Made by a program: the position numbers and the translations under genes. A DNA stretch of 37,430 nucleotides, taken from NCBI GenBank assembly GCA_045585955.1, contig JAZMZK010000032.1, forward strand, positions 1 to 37,430, given 5' to 3'. How positions within the stretch are numbered: position 1 is the stretch's first letter; each line of letters begins with the position of its first letter. Positions 32,063 through 37,430 of the stretch are shown here, one piece after another. The stretch comes from SIG78 sp045585955 (lineage in GTDB: Bacteria > Verrucomicrobiota > Lentisphaeria > Victivallales > Victivallaceae). The notes under the pieces are model-generated. The model worked only from the letters and a program-made list of their open reading frames with translations, was not told the origin of the DNA and ran no database searches.

Positions 32063-34060
32063 TTATATACTCAAAAGATAATATATGGAATTATACACTT
32101 CGCCGATCCTGAACTCGCGTACCCCGTCAGCAAAAGTTGACGGTACTTCGCCGGTATATGCTCCATCAGTATCAATACTCCAGAGCCGCATGGCAGATAC
32201 ATTGCTCTGCATACGGATCGCCGCCTTTACCGGTTCCGCCAGCACCGGAGCGTGCCCGATGGCAAGGCGTTTGGTGTGTTCAGCATTGTATTCAGCACCG
32301 GTATTATCGGAACGCCCCACCGCTGTAACCAGAATAAGCCGGGCATCGGCAAGTTCTTCGCCGGAAAGCGAAGTCAAGGTTACAGTTGCAAAACCTTCTG
32401 ACATTTCAAACTCCACGCCATTGCGGAGAATAATTTTCTGACCGGCTTTGAAAGTACCGAATACCGACTTGGTCTTGGCTGTATCAATATAAGCATATTT
32501 TTCCAGCCAGTTGCGGTAAAGTTCTCCGGTGTCGGAGGTTACTTCGCTGATATCCATTGCCGCGGCTCCAGCTTCATCGGGAGCGATCGCATTGGCAAAA
32601 TCAACATCACCTTCAAATACCAGCCGAACCTTGTGCTTTTCGCAATTCTGCATGGCAAGCACATTGGGGTCGTTGTGATTGGCAAAGCCGTGTTCTGGGC
32701 TGTAAATATATTTTTCGCTCAGAGCGACATACTGAACACTCTTTGCTTCTGCCACATCGCCGCGGCGGAACATGATGGCAGCTGCATAGAAAAGTCCGAA
32801 TTTTGCCGGATCCATGAAGGTTTCAAAATTTCTCCGGTAGGGTACGCCGCCTAAAACAGTTCCCCCCATGCAATCAGCCGGTGAAGTACGGTAGCAATAG
32901 GTGTGCAATGCCGCACCGCCCCAGCCCTGAAAAGCACACATGGCGGCGACCAGCAAACTCGACTGAGCCCGCCACTCGTTGGGCCAGACCATATCCCACT
33001 CGGTGATAAAAAGCGGTTTATCTTTGATGGCAATTTTTGCCGGAACCATGCCGAAGACCTGATTGCGTTCGCCAACTAAATTGGCATTACTGCCGCTGTC
33101 ACCCCACAGATCGCAGTAAACATTGGAACAGGTTATATCCATAGAACGCACGCTCGAAGGCAGCGTAAGACCGCGGCTCCATGAAGTACCGGAAATCTGA
33201 CACTTTACACCGATATTACGCAAATAATCATACATTTCTTCACAATAATCTTTATTGACATCGTGGTAAAAACGCAATATTGATTCAGCAGGTGCACGCA
33301 AACTGAAATCAAACGAAAAATCATCGGCTATATCCAGATCCGGCTCGTTTACTTCTGCCCATTTACGGTACATATCACGCAGCCTGGTACGATAAGGTTC
33401 GGCTGTGATCGGACAATTTGGATTGAACATGTCGTTTTCGTTGGTAATAAGCACCATTGCCATTGCCGGATCATCAACAAGTTTCAAGCCTGTATAGGGA
33501 TTGATATGGGTCAACAACTGTTCGGCATACTCTTTTTGCAGTTTCCGCAGATCGCGGTCAAAAACCGTGTAGGGTTTGGCTCCATTTATGCTCAAACCGG
33601 AGGCGTTTTCCAATCCGTCATCATCTTTGAAAGTCCGGTAGACCATAAGGTCCATATACACATAAATACCCTCTTTCTTGAGCACCGAAATAAGGTAATC
33701 CATCCGGTCAAGTGATTCCGGATCGAGTTTGCGGGTGGTATTGTGCAGAGTACCTTTGCTGAACTGAAAAATATTGGGTGTTGACCAGACCGCATCAAAC
33801 TGATGCAGCCGCACCATGTTGATCCCGAATTTAGCCATACGCCGCGCCACCATATCGGCGCCTTCATGGGTCGGAAAACATGCCGCAGAATTCAGCAATA
33901 CCCCCCAGAAGCGTACCGGTTCGCCATCTTCAAAAACAAATTTATCTTTCTCGGATTTCAGAAATCCATGTTTGCCGGCAGGAACTTCATCGGCAAATAA
34001 AGGTGAAATATCCAGCGGAGCATCATCCCAGTGGAACGTGTAATCGATCCAGTTATCCAT
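32063..34060 (-). CDS. Clan GH-A (GH5-like) glycoside hydrolase
   Basis: This 665-residue protein has a TIM barrel at about residues 45-420. The catalytic pair is typical of clan GH-A: E208 in LITNEND is the acid/base (an NE motif after strand 4), and E354 in LFITEWD is the predicted nucleophile. RFWGVLLN near residue 50 and MVRLHQFD near 82 fit the GH5-like barrel entry. A beta-rich C-terminal part follows. There is no signal peptide, so it may be cytoplasmic. It is the first gene of operon B, with AGGA about nine bases before the ATG. The exact CAZy family and substrate cannot be fixed from the sequence alone; a retaining beta-glycosidase such as a mannosidase or galactosidase is likely. 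Confidence 0.8.
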   Translation of the reverse strand: MDNWIDYTFHWDDAPLDISPLFADEVPAGKHGFLKSEKDKFVFEDGEPVRFWGVLLNSAACFPTHEGADMVARRMAKFGINMVRLHQFDAVWSTPNIFQFSKGTLHNTTRKLDPESLDRMDYLISVLKKEGIYVYMDLMVYRTFKDDDGLENASGLSINGAKPYTVFDRDLRKLQKEYAEQLLTHINPYTGLKLVDDPAMAMVLITNENDMFNPNCPITAEPYRTRLRDMYRKWAEVNEPDLDIADDFSFDFSLRAPAESILRFYHDVNKDYCEEMYDYLRNIGVKCQISGTSWSRGLTLPSSVRSMDITCSNVYCDLWGDSGSNANLVGERNQVFGMVPAKIAIKDKPLFITEWDMVWPNEWRAQSSLLVAAMCAFQGWGGAALHTYCYRTSPADCMGGTVLGGVPYRRNFETFMDPAKFGLFYAAAIMFRRGDVAEAKSVQYVALSEKYIYSPEHGFANHNDPNVLAMQNCEKHKVRLVFEGDVDFANAIAPDEAGAAAMDISEVTSDTGELYRNWLEKYAYIDTAKTKSVFGTFKAGQKIILRNGVEFEMSEGFATVTLTSLSGEELADARLILVTAVGRSDNTGAEYNAEHTKRLAIGHAPVLAEPVKAAIRMQSNVSAMRLWSIDTDGAYTGEVPSTFADGVREFRIGEVYNSIYYLLSI

Positions 34061-34107
34061 ATTTTACAATCCTGTTTTTGTGTTTGATAATGATTTATCC
34101 TGCTAAT

Positions 34108-34136
34108 AAGATAATCAATTTTTTTCACAAAAACAA
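34108..34136 (-). promoter_or_regulatory. Candidate promoter of operon B
   Basis: On the minus strand, TTGTTT (plus positions 34131-34136) and TATCTT (34108-34113) have 17-base spacing and lie about 50 bases before the GH5-like start codon. The -35 box is weak, as expected for an activator-dependent promoter. The direct repeats at 34151-34184 sit just upstream of it. Confidence 0.45.
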
Positions 34137-34146
34137 GGAGGCAAAA

Positions 34147-34230
34147 ATGCAAAATAGGTTCAATAAAAGAAAAATAGGTTCAATGGCAGTTTTTGGGCGA
34201 AAAGCCGAAATGCTTTTTAAATACTTTTGA
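34147..34230 (+). CDS. Possible 27-residue small protein, antisense to the end of the AraC gene
   Basis: An ATG at 34147 follows a near-ideal AAGGAGG at 34135-34141. A promoter-like pair is upstream (TTGATA at 34084-34089, TAAGAT at 34107-34112, 17 bases apart). The peptide starts MQNRFNKRKIGSM, is basic and ends at a TGA at 34228-34230. It overlaps the 3' end of the AraC gene on the other strand and contains the direct repeats, so it may be an accident of those signals. Confidence 0.25.
   Translation: MQNRFNKRKIGSMAVFGRKAEMLFKYF
34151..34184 (-). repeat. Direct repeat of 14 bases, likely AraC operator
   Basis: AAAATAGGTTCAAT is present at 34151-34164 and again, identically, at 34171-34184, with a 20-base period, close to two helical turns. 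It lies between the AraC gene and operon B, about 15 bases upstream of the predicted -35 box. AraC-family activators usually bind such same-face direct repeats next to the -35 box. The second copy overlaps the AraC stop codon. Confidence 0.6.
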
Positions 34231-34977
34231 GAAATATGAAGGGTCAGAAAAACCGCATCTGGCGGCACAATCTGCCAGATTCAGCGATTTTTCCCGCAAA
34301 AGCACCTGGGCGTGTTTCATTCTGACAGCCAACAGGAAGGACCCGAAACTCAAATCACTGGATTTCTTGAATGCCCGTATCAGGGTGGAGCGGCTGACCC
34401 GGAGATGCTTTGCTACATCTTCAATACTTATACTCTGGGAAAAATTGGCACATATATAATCTTTGGCATAGTTGGTCAAATGCGAAAAAGAATCTTTTTC
34501 ATGCTCCGGTTCAGTCTGGTTGAAAACATGAGTCCACACCAACCCCAACAGATGCATAAGCCTTGCCGACGCGAGCATAGAGTTAATGGGGCGGTTATCA
34601 GTACGGATCATGTCAAAAAGCAGTTTTATTTCATTTTGAGCATGTTCCGGCAGATATTTTACACAGTTGGGTTTGGCTTCAGCAAAGAGCTGGTCTGCCA
34701 GATCCCAGCTGAAAACGATGTGAAATGCTTCAAGCACTTTGGAACTTTCAAAAATATCCCGGTGGGATACGCCATGCGGAATAAAAAGAGTATCATTTTT
34801 GCCGCCGGAAAATTCCAATCCTGACTCGAAGGTTAATTTTATTCTTCCCTCAATAATATGAATGACTTCGTTATTTATATCGGAGTGGAAATCTTCGGCA
34901 AAAACATGCGAATAAAACAATCTTTGCGAATGAGTTATTTGAGGCATGGGAAAATGTTTTAAAATTTTTTGCGACAT
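34180..34977 (-). CDS. AraC-family transcriptional regulator with cupin domain (operon B)
   Basis: This protein of about 265 residues has an N-terminal cupin-like sensor (HSDINNEVIHIIEGRIKLTF, then DTLFIPHGVSHRDIF) and a C-terminal AraC DNA-binding domain. The domain has SISIEDVAKHLRVSRSTLIRAF and CAARCGFSDPSYFSKVFKKHFGFSPKNC, the canonical two helix-turn-helix units. It lies 119 bases upstream of the first gene of operon B in the same direction and is its likely activator, acting through the direct repeats at 34151-34184. The ATG at 34977 was chosen over a TTG five codons earlier; neither has a good Shine-Dalgarno. The next 350 bases upstream carry no gene. Confidence 0.9.
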   Translation of the reverse strand: MSQKILKHFPMPQITHSQRLFYSHVFAEDFHSDINNEVIHIIEGRIKLTFESGLEFSGGKNDTLFIPHGVSHRDIFESSKVLEAFHIVFSWDLADQLFAEAKPNCVKYLPEHAQNEIKLLFDMIRTDNRPINSMLASARLMHLLGLVWTHVFNQTEPEHEKDSFSHLTNYAKDYICANFSQSISIEDVAKHLRVSRSTLIRAFKKSSDLSFGSFLLAVRMKHAQVLLREKSLNLADCAARCGFSDPSYFSKVFKKHFGFSPKNCH

Positions 34978-35333
34978 ATCTCTTAAAATCAAACGCCATT
35001 TTTATAATACTTATTTATGTGGAATATAACTGTAAAAAAATAAAATGCAATATTTTCACAGAAAAAAGAGTCAAAAATAGTAAAATAAGCTCTGTTTTAA
35101 ACCAGCTGACAACCAAAGTCTGAAAAACAATACCACGGACACCTGGTGGCACAAATTTTTCATTTATCGCTTTTTTCGTCAGCTTCGGTCAGAAAGGAAT
35201 GTTAGCACTTTGTATGTGCTATTGCCCAAAGTTATTGATTTGATAGTTGGACTGTCTTTGATATATGTCAACTCATGATATATTGTTGATATTTCCTTAA
35301 ATCCGTCCGATCGGTTTGGCGTAAAACGACAAG
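34978..35333. other. Intergenic region between the AraC gene and the esterase-like gene
   Basis: This is about 355 bases of AT-rich sequence without a credible gene. It should hold the leftward promoter for the AraC gene; a TATTAT box on the minus strand at 35004-35009 is a candidate -10 site, but no good -35 box pairs with it. A 74-residue open frame over 35179-35403 overlaps the esterase end and lacks protein-like features. Confidence 0.5.
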
Positions 35334-37208
35334 TTATTTGAAGTCGCCGCAGGATAACAGTCTGGGTGCTTTTCTGCCATCCAGCCGCACAAAACGGCAG
35401 CACCAGCCCCAGCCTTTACCGCAATTTGAGGCAAAGACCACAACAAATTCGTGTTTTCCGGCAGCAAGCTCCATGGTGTGGATAAATTCATCCAGCACTA
35501 CCGGGTTGGTGGTGCTTTTTTGCAACACGACCTTTTTATCGCAGTAAAGTGCAAAAGGGGCGTCTGAACCGAAAAGCACTTTAAGTATCATTTTTTCCGG
35601 CAATTCAGTTTGAAATTTGAAATAATATTTGCGTTGTGCTTTGGCGTCGCTGCCTTTTTCCGGAGCCGGGCATGTTACATAGATCATGCTGTTGGCAGCC
35701 CGGGTAAAGTTGATTTTTTCCCAAACTTCTTTTTCCGGCAAGTTCAATTCAGATAACTCTTCGCTGCCGTAAAATGGCTTGCTTACCAATACATCCTCCA
35801 CATAAGCTGTTTCATTGGCAGGTCGGGGTTTGCCGGTCATTACAAAACAGGGTAGTGAACGGTTCATGCTGTCAACGATATTGGCGTGGGGTTGGAAACT
35901 GCCGCCGTAAGCGATCTGGTATTTTTCGCTGAAATATATTGCCGGAACTTTCAAAAGCACCGTTGCCCGATCGCCCGAAAGATGGCAATTTATGGCATCC
36001 GAGATATAATTGCCTGCTTTATCTGTAAGGCAAAAGCCGCATGGTGCTCCGCCTTGAGCCGTCAACTTGCCGCAAACATTATCAAAGGTCAACTCCACAA
36101 CGGCATTGTCGGCGGCATTTTTGTTTTTGATTTTCAAGCTCTTTACTTTGATCTGTCCGGGGTATTTTTCCGGCTCGATCAGCGACAACATAGCTTCTGC
36201 CAACCGCTTGCCCAATGCTGCCGCACCTTCGTTGGAAAGGTGGATGTGATCGCACAACCCCAAATCAATGGCTGGTACACATGCGGAGTTTTTCAGCTTG
36301 AGCCCCAGCAAATACTGCTGATTGCGCACCTGCAGCCAGCGGCGGGAAGAAAATGTTGTATCTCCATAATTGGCAATAAAGCCAGCTAACTGCACAAAAA
36401 CAACAGGCAGTTTGGCATTACGGCAATCTTTCCTGACCGCCCGGAAAAGTTTGAGTGTCCGTGTCATATATTGTTCTGACAGTTCATCTTTTGCGGTATC
36501 ATTGCAGCCTTGATACCACAAAAGCCCCGCAACACGCCCCCCTGCGGCTTGCAGCCGCTCATACATGGCTCCGTAAAGGGATTTTCCACCCAGCTTTTTC
36601 AACGCCGGACGCCATTGCTCAAGGGAAGTTCCGCCATGGGCACAGGCGATCACGCCCTGGGGTATTGAAGCAGCCTTGAACATAGCCGCGGCAAAAGCCA
36701 GCCCCGGTCCTGCTCCACGACCGCCCGATGTTTTGGGTTTGTTGGCAGGGTTTCCGCCATGAACCGGGGCGACCGCCCGGTTGGTATCGTGCAAAGGAGC
36801 TTGAGCGATCCCCCAGGTGTCGGTCATGTAATAAGCGTGTACCATGGGGTCAGTCCGGGTCAGCGACGGCAGCATACCGTAGTCAGCCATATTGCTCTGA
36901 CCTGCCAGCAGCCATAAATCGCCGACCAGTACTTCTTTGAAAACAGCTTTTTCGCTGCTGCCGGAAATCTGTAAAGTTATGGTATAAGGTCCACCCACCG
37001 GCAAACCGGCAATAACGCCTTTTACTCTGCCATTTCTGACTTTGCCCGCAATGGTTTTATCAAAGGCGTTGACAATGCCGTCAGAATTTTCGATGGTCAA
37101 CAGCACCTCCCCATCGTGCCGGGCTGAACCGGTAAAAGGGTGATTTGAAACATTTTCATTTGTACGCTGCAAAACAGCAAAACTCTGTAAAGTATTCCCT
37201 AAATCCAT
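35334..37208 (-). CDS. Sialate O-acetylesterase-like SGNH hydrolase
   Basis: This 624-residue protein matches the sialate O-acetylesterase (SASA, formerly DUF303) architecture. A short beta-domain with LQSFAVLQR and GSARHDGEVLLTI comes first, then the SGNH core with LLAGQSNM (nucleophile Ser at about residue 105). LLWYQGCND supplies the oxyanion Asn/Gln region, and LCDHIHLSNEGAA gives the catalytic Asp-X2-His. The C-terminal ~230 residues are beta-sandwich with a likely carbohydrate-binding role. No signal peptide is seen at the ATG at 37208, unusual for this family, so the enzyme may be cytoplasmic or its true start missed. It removes acetyl esters from sialic acid or other sugars. It is a single-gene unit. 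Confidence 0.85.
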   Translation of the reverse strand: MDLGNTLQSFAVLQRTNENVSNHPFTGSARHDGEVLLTIENSDGIVNAFDKTIAGKVRNGRVKGVIAGLPVGGPYTITLQISGSSEKAVFKEVLVGDLWLLAGQSNMADYGMLPSLTRTDPMVHAYYMTDTWGIAQAPLHDTNRAVAPVHGGNPANKPKTSGGRGAGPGLAFAAAMFKAASIPQGVIACAHGGTSLEQWRPALKKLGGKSLYGAMYERLQAAGGRVAGLLWYQGCNDTAKDELSEQYMTRTLKLFRAVRKDCRNAKLPVVFVQLAGFIANYGDTTFSSRRWLQVRNQQYLLGLKLKNSACVPAIDLGLCDHIHLSNEGAAALGKRLAEAMLSLIEPEKYPGQIKVKSLKIKNKNAADNAVVELTFDNVCGKLTAQGGAPCGFCLTDKAGNYISDAINCHLSGDRATVLLKVPAIYFSEKYQIAYGGSFQPHANIVDSMNRSLPCFVMTGKPRPANETAYVEDVLVSKPFYGSEELSELNLPEKEVWEKINFTRAANSMIYVTCPAPEKGSDAKAQRKYYFKFQTELPEKMILKVLFGSDAPFALYCDKKVVLQKSTTNPVVLDEFIHTMELAAGKHEFVVVFASNCGKGWGWCCRFVRLDGRKAPRLLSCGDFK

Positions 37209-37263
37209 AACTCAAAACTTTTTATTTAACGCTATGTTCCCGATAAAGGTTGATATGGGAGCC

Positions 37264-37316
37264 TTGGGAAAGAGGGAAAAACCTTTTTGAGGAAAGGTTC
37301 TTTCCCTCTTCCCCAA
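37264..37316. repeat. Long imperfect hairpin upstream of the esterase-like gene
   Basis: Bases 37264-37286 and 37293-37316 are near-perfect inverted repeats of about 23 bp (one mismatch and one bulged base) around a TTGAGG loop. The arms are purine- or pyrimidine-rich (GGGAAAGAGGGAAA on one side). Strong pairing and lack of coding suggest a dispersed REP- or MITE-like element, or a bidirectional terminator. Confidence 0.65.
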
Positions 37317-37346
37317 ACCCCATCACCCTTTTCCAAACCTTTTATT

Positions 37347-37383
37347 GGCATTTATCTATTTGTTACACAAATAGATAAATGCC
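37347..37383. terminator. Perfect 17-bp hairpin near the window edge
   Basis: Bases 37347-37363 and 37367-37383 pair perfectly around a 3-base TAC loop. The stem is AT-rich with GGC/GCC at its base. A terminator for a gene entering from beyond the window is most likely, because no gene is visible at 37209-37430. Confidence 0.55.
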
Positions 37384-37430
37384 CTTTAAGTTTTGAAAAG
37401 ATTTTATTAACATCTTTACTGTTAATCAAC

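Noticed and set aside
1..37430. CRISPR array, tRNA or rRNA genes, complete insertion sequence, SusC/SusD pair
   Set aside because: I looked for each by eye and saw no regular spacer array, no cloverleaf or rRNA-like block, no transposase and no TonB-dependent receptor.

Overview
The window looks like chromosomal DNA from a glycan-degrading bacterium of the PVC group, most likely Lentisphaerota (Victivallis-like). This is inferred from the gene families. Three prepilin-like H-X9-DG proteins lie inside carbohydrate operons, there are two DUF4838 proteins, two GH29 fucosidases and four AraC regulators, and there is no SusC/SusD pair. No rRNA, tRNA or CRISPR array was seen.

Layout: (1) 0.25-5.1 kb is a regulatory block. 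Two closely related AraC regulators flank a third AraC gene and a divergent oxidoreductase pair (an MDR dehydrogenase translationally coupled to a Gfo/Idh/MocA enzyme). (2) 5.3-18.6 kb is operon A on the plus strand, 11 closely spaced genes behind a good sigma70-like promoter. It encodes an SSS symporter, a large secreted protein with a glycosidase-like C-terminus, a YhcH/DUF386 protein, two H-X9-DG pseudopilins, two DapA/NanA-family aldolases, two small Cys-containing proteins, a secreted DUF4838 protein and a GH29 alpha-L-fucosidase. (3) 18.6-20.7 kb is a decayed, AT-rich island with a frameshifted pseudogene, an orphan 137-aa gene ending in a perfect hairpin, and a truncated tyrosine recombinase. 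(4) 34.1-20.8 kb is operon B on the minus strand, 10 genes ending in a terminator-like hairpin. It encodes a clan GH-A glycosidase, a ceramidase-like lipoprotein, a DUF4886/SGNH protein, a second GH29 fucosidase, a third H-X9-DG pseudopilin, a TPR protein, a second DUF4838 protein, a GH130 phosphorylase/hydrolase, a HAD hydrolase and an MFS sugar transporter. Its own AraC gene lies just upstream, with a direct-repeat operator candidate between them. (5) 35.3-37.2 kb holds a sialate O-acetylesterase-like gene, followed by two strong intergenic hairpins.

Working model (inference): the two convergent operons, each about 13.3 kb, are analogues of polysaccharide utilisation loci for fucosylated host-type or algal glycans. 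Exported DUF4838, GH-like and esterase proteins trim the glycan. Each operon has its own transporter (SSS in A, MFS/GPH-like in B), and the products are processed inside the cell: the DapA/NanA-like pair and YhcH protein in A for a keto-acid sugar, GH130 plus HAD in B for a mannoside-type oligosaccharide. The pseudopilins are co-transcribed in both operons. Their role is unknown, and they are the best candidates for an undescribed glycan-handling system.
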